In this document: positions 1-6,050 of the stretch, piece by piece
How positions within the stretch are numbered: the first letter of the stretch is position 1
How the letters are laid out: every line of letters begins with the position of its first letter
DNA from: Candidatus Kariarchaeota archaeon
GTDB taxonomy: Archaea > Asgardarchaeota > Heimdallarchaeia > Heimdallarchaeales > Kariarchaeaceae
NCBI GenBank assembly: GCA_016839545.1
Contig: JAEOUB010000434.1
Coordinates: 1-8,695, forward strand
Length of the DNA: 8,695 nucleotides
Direction of reading: 5' to 3'
Notes under the pieces: model-generated
Told to the model about the DNA's origin: nothing
The model's database searches: none
Seen by the model: the letters and a program-made list of their open reading frames with translations, nothing else
Made by a program: the position numbers and the translations under genes

Positions 1-2
1 CA

Positions 3-275
3 ATTGAGCTGGTCCAGACTGCGGATGGTTATGAAGTCCAGTTCAAGGATGTCAGTATTGCCAACGGTCCTTCTCTCTTTGTCTATCTCAGTGAGAAATC
101 TACATTCAGTGGTCTGAATGATGATCCTGGAAACTATGTTGACCTAGGACCTCTGTCAGCAAATTCTGGAACGTTTCGTAAGGCATTTGATACTCTCCCA
201 GGCTTTGAAGTCGGTTCTGTTTTGATCTGGTGTGATCCGTTTGCAGTAGTGTTCACCTATGCCACTCTTGGATAG
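3..275 (+). CDS. DM13-domain protein, 3' end (partial)
   Basis: This is the last 90 codons of a gene that begins before the window, read in frame from base 3 to a TAG stop. The translation contains the core of the DM13 domain: a segment VSIANGPSLFVYLSE, then YVDLGPLSANSGTFR, then VLIWCDPFAVVFTYATL at the very C-terminus. The pattern of an IWC with a following aromatic-rich F-x-V-x-F-x-x-A-x-L strand is the family signature; the conserved cysteine is thought to serve a redox or haem-related role in predicted electron-transfer proteins. DM13 proteins are usually extracytoplasmic, but the N-terminus is not visible here, so signal peptide or anchor cannot be judged. No terminator-like T-run follows the stop. 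Domain call is firm; the biochemical role is only what is predicted for the family. Confidence 0.85.
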   Translation: MELVQTADGYEVQFKDVSIANGPSLFVYLSEKSTFSGLNDDPGNYVDLGPLSANSGTFRKAFDTLPGFEVGSVLIWCDPFAVVFTYATLG

Positions 276-344
276 ATATCATTTAGCAAAATACAATGAG
301 AATTCGGTAATCCACATAAATAACTCATAAACCATACAAAAATA

Positions 345-515
345 ATGGAAATTGAGAAACTTTGGACTTATCTGGCAACAGGTGATCCTGAGAGTCAAAA
401 AAGAATTGATCAATTTCCACCATCACCAGACCGGTCATTAATGGAATATCAACTTAAAGCATCTATGAGATTGCCCGATCGATCGATCGACAGGTACTGC
501 TGGGTCTCACCATGA
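345..515 (+). CDS. Doubtful small ORF, 56 codons
   Basis: An ATG-initiated ORF of 56 codons ends at TGA. The product begins MEIEKLWTYLATGDPESQK and is hydrophilic, without a membrane segment or recognisable domain. There is no ribosome-binding site, but an A/T-rich ATAAATAA-like element lies about 25-30 bases before the ATG, which would suit a leaderless transcript. The codons are ordinary until about base 475, where a (CGAT)n run crosses the frame. It could be a genuine small gene, the decayed remnant of a longer one, or chance. I do not recognise it. Confidence 0.25.
   Translation: MEIEKLWTYLATGDPESQKRIDQFPPSPDRSLMEYQLKASMRLPDRSIDRYCWVSP
478..491. repeat. Short GATC tandem run
   Basis: The bases CGATCGATCGATCGA form about three and a half units of a 4-bp tandem repeat. 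It is palindromic and contains several GATC (Dam-type) sites. It falls within the doubtful small ORF. It may be only a microsatellite. Confidence 0.5.
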
Positions 516-536
516 ATATTATACTATACTTTTAAT

Positions 537-563
537 ACTAATCGACATTAGTCCAATATTTGG
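537..563. repeat. Two adjacent short inverted repeats in the gap before the ATPase operon
   Basis: ACTAAT-CGAC-ATTAGT (537-552) is a perfect 6-bp inverted repeat with a 4-base loop, followed at once by CCAA-TAT-TTGG (553-563). They sit in the AT-rich non-coding stretch 516-617, where I see no gene. They could be a weak transcript-end hairpin for the upstream unit or a protein site different from the GTTYGG palindromes further on. The bases from 564 to 617 show nothing I can name. Confidence 0.3.
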
Positions 564-617
564 ATTATCACACGATTTGAGTAGATTCCCTTATCCATTG
601 CTGAATATTGAATTTTT

Positions 618-633
618 GTTTGGGTTCCCAAAC
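618..633. promoter_or_regulatory. Candidate operator C1 (distal) of the ATPase-permease operon
   Basis: GTTTGG-GTTC-CCAAAC is a perfect 6+6 inverted repeat (7+7 if the next inner base pair is counted). It matches the GTTYGG-N4-CCRAAC consensus shared by six sites in this window. It lies about 40 bases upstream of the TATA box. No regulator gene is visible nearby, so its ligand is unknown. Confidence 0.6.
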
Positions 634-642
634 TTTTCGTAG

Positions 643-658
643 TTTCGGCTACCCGAAC
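643..658. promoter_or_regulatory. Candidate operator C2, just upstream of the TATA box
   Basis: TTTCGG-CTAC-CCGAAC matches GTTYGG-N4-CCRAAC with one mismatch at the first base. It ends 12 bases before the TTTAATAT box, nearly the same offset as the equivalent site before the binding-protein gene (11 bases). That position could place a bound protein next to TFB/TBP, either helping or blocking them. Confidence 0.6.
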
Positions 659-670
659 TTACCTGATTGT

Positions 671-678
671 TTTAATAT
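671..678 (+). promoter_or_regulatory. TATA box (box A) of the ATPase-permease operon
   Basis: TTTAATAT is one substitution from the archaeal box A TTTATATA. Transcription would be expected to start about 25-27 bases downstream of its centre, near base 700. That falls after the upstream GTG at 691, which therefore would not be in the transcript. It is bracketed by candidate operators at 643-658 and 705-720. Confidence 0.6.
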
Positions 679-704
679 GGCTAGTGGGGAGTGTATCTAC
701 GGGA

Positions 705-720
705 GTTCGGACTACCAAAC
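705..720. promoter_or_regulatory. Candidate operator C3, at the predicted transcription start
   Basis: GTTCGG-ACTA-CCAAAC matches the six-site consensus exactly, with Y=C on one side and R=A on the other. It begins a few bases after the predicted start site and ends just before the Shine-Dalgarno-like AGGTGG at 723-728. A protein bound here would be well placed to block RNA polymerase. Confidence 0.6.
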
Positions 721-738
721 ATAGGTGGTCAGAACTTC

Positions 739-1542
739 ATGGATTGTGAGAGGATGGTTATCACCACAAATCTTGAGAACAGTGCCTCCTTTGAGGCAAA
801 TTCCATCATCAGGATGGAAAACGTAACTGCAGGCTATCGCGGTAAGACTATTCTTCACAATATCAGCTTTGATATGCCCAAGGGTTCATGCTGGGCTATT
901 ATTGGGCCAAGCGGAGCGGGTAAGACCACTCTGTTCAAACTGATAACAGGACTTCTCAGCCCCAAATCCGGGACTGTTGAGATCCTTGACACTGATCTCT
1001 CAAAGAACCACAAGAAAGGCTGGAAAGAGATCAAGGGCAAAGTGGGATATATCCCCCAGAACCTGGGTCTTGTCAAGAACATGGATGTCAAAACCAACAT
1101 CCTGCTCGGAGCTCTGGGTAGAACCTCACTTCTGCCATCCCTTTTTGGTATGATGACTGTGGATGACCACAGAAAGGCCGACGAGATTATGAAGCAGGTG
1201 GGCATTGAACACCTCAAGAATAATAGTGTCAAGACCCTGTCAGGCGGAGAGAAACGCAGAGTGGCAATTGCCCGAGCATTGCTCCATGGTCCTGAAGTCC
1301 TGGTTGCAGATGAGTTGCTCAGTGAGCTCGATGGCATCTCTGCTGAGAATGTCAGCCGTCAGATCAAGAAATTACAGGAGGAAAATGGAACCTCCATCAT
1401 TTTGATCGAGCACAATATTGAGGCTGCACGGGCACTTGCTGATACTCTCATTGTTTTGAGTGAGGGGCAGATTGTTGCAATAGTTGATTCCAACGACACT
1501 GATCATTACAATCAAGTGAGGACGCTGCTTGCTCATGACTGA
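739..1542 (+). CDS. phnC: Phosphonate/phosphate-type ABC transporter, ATP-binding protein (PhnC-like)
   Basis: The 267-residue product is the cytoplasmic ATPase that powers the importer formed with the permease and binding protein downstream. All ABC motifs are present: Walker A GPSGAGKTT (56-64), Q-loop glutamine at 107, signature LSGGEKRR (167-174), Walker B VLVADE (187-192), D-loop SELD (195-198) and switch histidine 225. After the catalytic Glu the usual Pro is Leu (ADELLSELD), a mild oddity. The frame is also open from a GTG at 691, but I prefer ATG 739: AGGTGG lies 10 bases upstream, and 691 lies before the transcription start predicted from the TATA box. ATG 754 and 814 are less likely. 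The stop overlaps the permease start. The PhnC assignment within the ABC superfamily rests mainly on the PhnE and PhnD neighbours; the substrate could be phosphonate, phosphite or phosphate. Confidence 0.88.
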   Translation: MDCERMVITTNLENSASFEANSIIRMENVTAGYRGKTILHNISFDMPKGSCWAIIGPSGAGKTTLFKLITGLLSPKSGTVEILDTDLSKNHKKGWKEIKGKVGYIPQNLGLVKNMDVKTNILLGALGRTSLLPSLFGMMTVDDHRKADEIMKQVGIEHLKNNSVKTLSGGEKRRVAIARALLHGPEVLVADELLSELDGISAENVSRQIKKLQEENGTSIILIEHNIEAARALADTLIVLSEGQIVAIVDSNDTDHYNQVRTLLAHD

Positions 1543-2380
1543 GGTAATCGTTGATGAACCGCCTCAGATAGTGGAGAAACAGGCCAGACAGGTCAACATC
1601 CTGTCCATCAGTACCATCTTTCTGGTCATCACTGTGTTGACTGGTATTACCCTTTCCCAGTTGAAGTTCTTCAGGCTGTTCAGTAGGACTTCTGTAGTCG
1701 AGATCTTTGGATTCTTTGGTCAGAACTTCTTCCCACTGTCAAGCAGTGAGGCAGTCCATGCAAGTATCAGATATGCCATGGTAGAAACACTGCAGATTGC
1801 ACTGGTGGGTACCTACTTTGGGATTTTTCTGTCACTTCCTGTTTCAATCCTCGCAGCAAAGAACCTGATGCCACGTCATATATTCATTCCTGCACGGCTC
1901 GTCCTTTCAGCCGTGAGAACAGTCCCTTCTCTGATCTGGGCTCTACTATTTGTTATTAGCTTCGGAATAGGCCCACGATCAGGTGTCATCGCCCTTGCAG
2001 TCTACACTATGGGGTACCTCGGCAAATTCCAGTACGAGACCTTCGAAGGTCTACCCAGTGATTCAATTGAGGCACTTACTGCCCTTGGCGCTGGTAAACT
2101 CCAGATCATCCGATATGTGGTTCTTCCTGAAACTGCCAATGAGCTGATATCTCAGGTTGTTTTCATGTTTGAGTACAACGTTCGAGCCTCTAGTATTATT
2201 GGGTTCGTCGGTGCGGGAGGCATCGGTTTCCTGCTTGCCAATTACATCGCCTACTTCCAGTTCCAAGCACTGGCTGCCGCACTTCTGTACATGCTGGTTA
2301 TCGTGGTACTCATCGACTTTCTGGGTTCTAAGATCCGTGATCAGTTCCAGGATCCCAACTTCAAGGATCTGAATCTATAG
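1535..2380 (+). CDS. phnE: Phosphonate/phosphate-type ABC transporter, permease (PhnE-like)
   Basis: This is the membrane channel subunit of the importer, 281 residues, normal for PhnE. Hydrophobic segments lie near residues 24-45, 82-107, 127-146, 149-165, 206-225 and 241-263. The cytoplasmic EAA loop that docks on the ATPase is clear: EALTALGAGKLQIIRYVVLP at 179-198, fitting the E-A-x-x-x-x-G pattern ending in L-P. The later RASSIIGFVGAGGIG stretch is typical of the PhnE family. ATG 1535 overlaps the end of the ATPase gene by 8 bases, implying coupled translation. A TTG at 1529 (two codons earlier) has better spacing to a GTGAGG at 1516-1521 and is the alternative start. T-rich tracts follow the stop. 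Confidence 0.9.
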   Translation: MTEVIVDEPPQIVEKQARQVNILSISTIFLVITVLTGITLSQLKFFRLFSRTSVVEIFGFFGQNFFPLSSSEAVHASIRYAMVETLQIALVGTYFGIFLSLPVSILAAKNLMPRHIFIPARLVLSAVRTVPSLIWALLFVISFGIGPRSGVIALAVYTMGYLGKFQYETFEGLPSDSIEALTALGAGKLQIIRYVVLPETANELISQVVFMFEYNVRASSIIGFVGAGGIGFLLANYIAYFQFQALAAALLYMLVIVVLIDFLGSKIRDQFQDPNFKDLNL

Positions 2381-2390
2381 AGGTGGCACT

Positions 2391-2537
2391 ATGGACTATC
2401 ACGATTTTTCGCTTACTATTTTTTTGATAGCTTTACAAAATATCGAAAAAAGTGGGAAATCAGGTGCTTTTGATACAAAACTGGGCAAGGTTCGCCTTTC
2501 CGAACTTTTTGCACATTCCAAAACTGGAAAATGTTAG
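2391..2537 (+). CDS. Possible small ORF directly after the permease, 48 codons
   Basis: The permease stop is followed at once by AGAGGTGG (2379-2386) and, four bases later, an ATG opening a 48-codon frame that ends at TAG. The product starts MDYHDFSLTIFLIALQNIEKSGK; I recognise no domain. The ribosome-binding site is the strongest in the window, favouring translation. Against it, the ORF runs through a T-rich tract that looks like a terminator and through a candidate operator of the next gene. It may be a real small protein, or the leftover initiation signal of a binding-protein gene that once followed the permease directly. Confidence 0.35.
   Translation: MDYHDFSLTIFLIALQNIEKSGKSGAFDTKLGKVRLSELFAHSKTGKC
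2405..2425 (+). terminator. T-rich terminator-like tract after the permease
   Basis: A TTTTT run (2405-2409) is followed by a seven-T run (2419-2425). Archaeal RNA polymerase commonly stops at such T-tracts without a strong hairpin. It would separate the ATPase-permease unit from the binding-protein gene, which has its own promoter. Confidence 0.45.
2490..2505. promoter_or_regulatory. Candidate operator D1 (distal) of the binding-protein gene
   Basis: GTTCG-CCTTTC-CGAAC has perfect 5-bp arms separated by six bases, the same half-site spacing as the other five copies. It departs from the extended consensus only at position 6 (C instead of G). It lies about 55 bases upstream of the TATA box and is followed by CTTTT, as are copies 618-633 and 2606-2621 apart from one or two bases. 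Confidence 0.6.
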
Positions 2538-2548
2538 GGTCTCCAAAC
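2533..2548. promoter_or_regulatory. Candidate operator D2, just upstream of the TATA box
   Basis: GTTAGG-GTCT-CCAAAC matches the shared palindrome with one departure (A at position 4). It ends 11 bases before TTTATATA, mirroring the 12-base offset of copy 643-658 from its own TATA box. Confidence 0.55.
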
Positions 2549-2559
2549 ATATCGTGTTT

Positions 2560-2567
2560 TTTATATA
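2560..2567 (+). promoter_or_regulatory. TATA box (box A) of the binding-protein gene
   Basis: TTTATATA is an exact archaeal box A. Transcription should begin near base 2590, leaving a leader of about 90 bases before ATG 2682. A TTG at 2571 that opens the same frame would lie upstream of the transcript, so it is not the start. Confidence 0.75.
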
Positions 2568-2605
2568 GAATTGGTGATATTGAAGAATTGGCGACTTCCA
2601 CAGGT

Positions 2606-2621
2606 GTTCGTGCAAGCGAAC
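2606..2621. promoter_or_regulatory. Candidate operator D3, downstream of the predicted transcription start
   Basis: GTTCG-TGCAAG-CGAAC has perfect 5-bp arms around six bases, with the inner positions differing from the extended consensus. It begins roughly 15 bases after the predicted start site, a position suited to repression. Confidence 0.55.
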
Positions 2622-2681
2622 TTTTCTAACTGTTTTCTCCTGAAGCCTGTACCCGGACATCTAGTGTCGCTCGTGATATCT

Positions 2682-3677
2682 ATGACAGAGAACGGATATG
2701 TATTACAATCAAGAACCTTGCTTCTGATTATTGTAGGCTCAATAATTACTGGTTTGATTATTGGTGGATTTATTGGTTTTGCAGCCGCACCTGACGGGGG
2801 AGAGAATTTTGATCTCCCGCCCAAAGATGTCTTTGTGATGGGGTTCATTCCCACTACACCTGAGAATGCAGATACGGTCACAACCAACGCACAGCCACTG
2901 GTAGATTTCCTATCAGCTCAGATGGGTATCGACGTGGAGATTTACCCAGTGACCAATGGCTATGAGACCATGATAACTGCATTTGAATTAGGACAGGTTG
3001 ATGCTGCGATTCTGGATGGAACGCCTTCCCATTTCGTGGTTGAATCAGGCAATGCTGAGGTAGTTCTGGCAGAGCTGAGATCTGCGAATAATGCTCCATT
3101 TTACAATGCCGCCGCCTGGGTACGTGCAAACTCCTCTATTGACTCTGTGGAGACCATGCTCAACGGAAACTATGTCAGCTCTCATACATCTGCCACAGGT
3201 ACTGCCGGGATGGTTATGCCACTGGGTACACTCATTGACGAGGGGTACATGGATGCCACTGGTATCGAGTCTACCGATGAACTCCTTGCGAAGTATTTTG
3301 CCAACTCGACTATCGGTGGATCGTATGGTGGTGCTCTCCAGCGTGTTCTTGACGGTCAGGCAGATGTTGCGTTTGTTCGGGATACCACACCTCTTGACCT
3401 CTTTCCAGACAGGGCAGATGAGTTGAGATTACTCTATACCTTCGGAAAGGTCCCCTCACACCCTGTGGTCGTATCTACCGAGCTTGCAGATGGTTGGAAA
3501 TTCAAATTTGTCGAGGCAATGCTGTCGCTGAACGATCCTGCCAATGCAGAAATCGTTGACAATCTCTACGGTGCACCTGGGCTTGTTGGTGCCAACAACC
3601 TCCACCTGCGGGATGTCTCTGCAGCTGTATCCAAACTACCCTGGCTGGAAGAGACTATCCTTGGTGACAGGGACTAG
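2682..3677 (+). CDS. phnD: Phosphonate/phosphate-type ABC transporter, membrane-anchored substrate-binding protein (PhnD-like)
   Basis: The 331-residue product is the external receptor that captures the oxyanion and hands it to the permease. Residues 12-35 form one hydrophobic helix with no lipobox cysteine and no obvious cleavage site, so the protein is probably tethered to the cell membrane, a common archaeal arrangement. The rest fits the PhnD family: VFVMGFIPTTPENADTVTTN (50-69), QVDAAILDGTPSHF (105-118), the ligand-loop-like SSHTSATGTAGMVMPLGTL (166-184), and SYGGALQRVLDGQADVAFVR (214-233). The start at ATG 2682 gives a clean anchor; the frame extends to TTG 2571 but that segment overlaps the promoter and an operator. 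Ribosome-binding signal is weak (GTGA, 5 bases away). Its own TATA box and three palindromes suggest separate control at a higher level than the other subunits. Exact ligand cannot be read from the sequence. Confidence 0.88.
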   Translation: MTENGYVLQSRTLLLIIVGSIITGLIIGGFIGFAAAPDGGENFDLPPKDVFVMGFIPTTPENADTVTTNAQPLVDFLSAQMGIDVEIYPVTNGYETMITAFELGQVDAAILDGTPSHFVVESGNAEVVLAELRSANNAPFYNAAAWVRANSSIDSVETMLNGNYVSSHTSATGTAGMVMPLGTLIDEGYMDATGIESTDELLAKYFANSTIGGSYGGALQRVLDGQADVAFVRDTTPLDLFPDRADELRLLYTFGKVPSHPVVVSTELADGWKFKFVEAMLSLNDPANAEIVDNLYGAPGLVGANNLHLRDVSAAVSKLPWLEETILGDRD

Positions 3678-3734
3678 CTCTTTTGTCTAAAGCGGTACTA
3701 ACCTTTTCTTATCAATTCACGAGTCTCCCCAACC

Positions 3735-3744
3735 GTTTTTATCC
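3735..3744 (+). promoter_or_regulatory. TATA-like element for a leaderless transcript
   Basis: GTTTTTATCC is centred about 28 bases before ATG 3769, which predicts transcription starting at or next to the start codon. No Shine-Dalgarno sequence precedes the ATG. None of the GTTYGG palindromes occurs in this 91-base gap, so the gene probably is not part of the same regulon. Confidence 0.5.
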
Positions 3745-3768
3745 TCAGTCTGTTCAAACACTCTTGTA

Positions 3769-5553
3769 ATGACCGAAACAATGACTGAGTCTCTACCCGA
3801 GGCAAAGCCTGGTAGTAAATCTGAGATGGATTTCAACTCGCTGGGGATTCTCACCCTGTGGGCTCTCCCTCTCATTGTATCTGCCGCACATTTCTCGACC
3901 GGTGGAGCATCCTGGATGGTCTCATTATTCCTGATCCTGCTAGTAAAGATCTTTCCACGACTCTATATCAAGCCGGTGGCACAGGTTGTCTACTGGTTAG
4001 GTAGATTGACATTCTTCTCCACCAGTATGAACCGTGACCCCCGTTCTATCCGGCTATCGTGGTTTGTCCTGGTTGGATCACTGATCAACACCGCACTCCT
4101 GTTTGTGCTGGCATCGACTATCACTACCATCATCCCCCTTCTGCTGGTGATCTACAAGAGGAAATGGGTTATCCGCACCATGTACGTGCTGACCTTTGCT
4201 CCCCGTCGTGAGTATGTCTACTATACCTCAGCCGAGGATAGGCAGAAACGTATAGAGATGAAGGAGCAGCTGACGCTCAAGGACTCAGGCTACTACTACT
4301 TCCAAGGTCCCACCCGAATGACCTCTCTGATCGGTTACTCTTTGATTGTACTGACACCATTTGCACTGATCCTCATCCTGGTGCCGTTGACTGTAGTTGC
4401 CATTCTCACCTCTGGTCTTGATGTACCCTCAGATTTCATCGATTCTATCACGAGGGAGGGGAGACAGTTTGCTACAGTAGGTATCCTGGCAATTATTCCA
4501 TATCTCATACTTGAGATCCCCTTCTTCAGGGGTAAAACACTGTCACAGTGGACCACCTACAAGTTCGCCCCCAATCTCATTGAATCTCTCTCATCCAACA
4601 AGTTCAAACTAGGTCTCCTCTCAGGCGAGTACTATATCGAGGAGGACAGCATGATGCTGGATATGAGCGAGTCCACCGGTTTCTTCTCCATCTTTGGCAA
4701 TGGCAGACTATTTTCAATCCTTGTCACCCCACTGGCATTTGTGTCAGTGCTTTTCCGATTCATCCTGAAGTCGATAGATTATCAGGCACTGGAGAACACC
4801 GACGCCATTGATTTTCTGGGACGATTTGTCCAGAGTGTCAACCTACTAAATCCCACGGGAAATGATGAGGTGGCATCCTATATCTTCCTGGGTCTGATTG
4901 TCATTGCTCCCATTGTGCTGTCATTCATCCTGCCCCTGATCTGGGTGATATCAGATGCTGAGCTCAAACGTGCCTCCTGGTCGTATGACGAGGTATCCGA
5001 GGATTTCACACCTGAGATATCCGACGTGGAGAATGTGGGCAAGAGTATTCTGAACCTGTTCAAGGTCGTACTGGGTGTGGGAGCCATCTCATCACTGGCA
5101 ACAAATATCACTATCATCGTTCAGGAGTCGGCTGCCAACGGTTGGCTTATCACTGCAGTGGTGGTCATTATCGGGTCAGTACTCACTTTGCCTGGTGCCT
5201 TCTTCATGGCCTACCGCTATCTTGCCAGTGGTAATCATGCCCGTGGTGTAAATCTCATCCGGTTCTCAGGATCCCAGCGTAGTTCAATTGGAGTGGGAAC
5301 AATCTCGCGTGATTACAGTTTGGAGTACAAACTACTTGATCCTCCTGAGGAGATACGGAAGCTCCTCGGTATGACCGAGACTGAGAATGTCGAGGAGTAC
5401 CTGGAACATGCTGGACAGACTCTTCCCCAGCCTGAGGACGAGGTTACCTACGAGACCGTATCAGAGTCTGAAGACGCTGTGAAACCGGCTGATGAGGGTT
5501 CTGATGCCACTTCTGAAACCCCATCAGATGGAGACGAAAACGGCTCACAGTAG
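3769..5553 (+). CDS. Polytopic membrane protein of unknown family, acidic C-terminal tail
   Basis: I do not recognise this 594-residue protein. It has about nine hydrophobic segments, roughly at 24-42, 47-65, 97-128, 186-214, 235-254, 314-336, 368-396, 428-450 and 458-482. A charged loop at 129-180 contains many Tyr, Lys and Arg residues, and loops at 255-310 and 397-425 are hydrophilic. The last 75 residues are rich in Glu, Asp, Ser and Pro and look disordered. There are no ATPase, kinase or transporter signature motifs that I can see. ATG 3769 is chosen because a TATA-like element places the transcript start there; ATG 3781 is an alternative. It follows the transporter genes by 91 bases on the same strand, but with its own promoter and no matching operator, so a functional link is unproven. 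Confidence 0.85.
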   Translation: MTETMTESLPEAKPGSKSEMDFNSLGILTLWALPLIVSAAHFSTGGASWMVSLFLILLVKIFPRLYIKPVAQVVYWLGRLTFFSTSMNRDPRSIRLSWFVLVGSLINTALLFVLASTITTIIPLLLVIYKRKWVIRTMYVLTFAPRREYVYYTSAEDRQKRIEMKEQLTLKDSGYYYFQGPTRMTSLIGYSLIVLTPFALILILVPLTVVAILTSGLDVPSDFIDSITREGRQFATVGILAIIPYLILEIPFFRGKTLSQWTTYKFAPNLIESLSSNKFKLGLLSGEYYIEEDSMMLDMSESTGFFSIFGNGRLFSILVTPLAFVSVLFRFILKSIDYQALENTDAIDFLGRFVQSVNLLNPTGNDEVASYIFLGLIVIAPIVLSFILPLIWVISDAELKRASWSYDEVSEDFTPEISDVENVGKSILNLFKVVLGVGAISSLATNITIIVQESAANGWLITAVVVIIGSVLTLPGAFFMAYRYLASGNHARGVNLIRFSGSQRSSIGVGTISRDYSLEYKLLDPPEEIRKLLGMTETENVEEYLEHAGQTLPQPEDEVTYETVSESEDAVKPADEGSDATSETPSDGDENGSQ

Positions 5554-5575
5554 TATACAGGTTGTCTCCTCAGCC

Positions 5576-5580
5576 TTTTT
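5576..5580 (+). terminator. Short T-run after the polytopic membrane gene
   Basis: CCTTTTTCC lies 23 bases beyond the TAG stop. It is a plausible weak archaeal transcript end; no convincing hairpin precedes it. Confidence 0.3.
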
Positions 5581-5674
5581 CCATACCACTCACTGCATTC
5601 CCAACTGCCAAAATTATGGAAAAATGCTCGCTCATGGCCTAAAAACGTGGTTCTAGTACACACGTGCTGATTAA

Positions 5675-5684
5675 CTATATATAA
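5675..5684 (+). promoter_or_regulatory. TATA box of the GTPase-like gene
   Basis: CTATATATAA fits an archaeal box A and predicts a start near base 5706. That gives a leader of about 30 bases with AGTGAT (5725-5730) five bases before ATG 5736. Confidence 0.55.
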
Positions 5685-5735
5685 TCAAAAGACCCTATAT
5701 TTATTAGTACTGGCAGTGGTACTGAGTGATACTTC

Positions 5736-6050
5736 ATGAACTTCATATTCAAAGTCTGTGTCAATGTCAAATCTGAAGACGACATTATAGACCTCTTGAG
5801 TTACATGGATGACCACCTCTGTCTCGGAAAAATCATACCCAGAGATCCTATTGGACTCTGCCTTGGTGTGATCAACATCGATGTCGATGGAGAGGAGATC
5901 AAACTCGCAATATGGATGGTAAACGAGAAGGTCGATCGACCCTGGGTACGACTCGGTGGTACCAGCATCGATTTTGATGCAAGTCATTTCCAGGAGATTC
6001 TCGAGAAACATGCCCACAAACTCATGGAAGAGACATGGGGCAACGTTTGA
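5736..6050 (+). CDS. Small protein resembling the N-terminal half of a Rab/Ras GTPase, without nucleotide-binding motifs
   Basis: The 104-residue product begins NFIFKVCV, like the first strand of Rab-type GTPases (for example YLFKLLLIG in Rab1). Its residues 38-60, PIGLCLGVINIDVDGEEIKLAIW, line up with the Rab stretch [23 protein letters not shown], including the DG turn and the IKLxIW strand. However, the P-loop GxxxxGK[ST] is replaced by NVKSEDDII, the switch-I Thr is Pro, and the DTAGQE motif after IW reads MVNEKV. The base-recognition half (NKxD, SAK) is absent; instead the chain ends with an amphipathic helix around 82-100. If related, it is a pseudo-GTPase that cannot bind GTP in the normal way. 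I compared from memory, so chance similarity is possible. Its stop directly touches the stop of the convergent 7TM gene. Confidence 0.75.
   Translation: MNFIFKVCVNVKSEDDIIDLLSYMDDHLCLGKIIPRDPIGLCLGVINIDVDGEEIKLAIWMVNEKVDRPWVRLGGTSIDFDASHFQEILEKHAHKLMEETWGNV

Noticed and set aside
478..563. GATC run and short inverted repeats considered as a mobile-element end or attachment site
   Set aside because: There are no matching partner repeats, no transposase or integrase fragment, and no target duplication that I can see.
855..1337. 160-codon frame on the minus strand inside the ATPase gene
   Set aside because: It is antisense to conserved ABC motifs, its product is low-complexity in Ser, Leu and Arg, and no promoter or ribosome-binding site supports it.
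2561..2887. 108-codon minus-strand frame across the binding-protein start
   Set aside because: It overlaps the exact TATA box and the membrane anchor of the binding protein and shows no features of its own.
5930..5941. Perfect 12-bp palindrome GGTCGATCGACC
   Set aside because: It lies inside a coding region, occurs once, and does not match the operator consensus; probably chance.
5685..6017. 110-codon minus-strand frame opposite the GTPase-like gene
   Set aside because: The plus-strand frame has a TATA box, a ribosome-binding site and Rab-like sequence; the minus frame has none and its product (Asp/Glu/Val-rich) looks like a mirror of the plus-strand codons.
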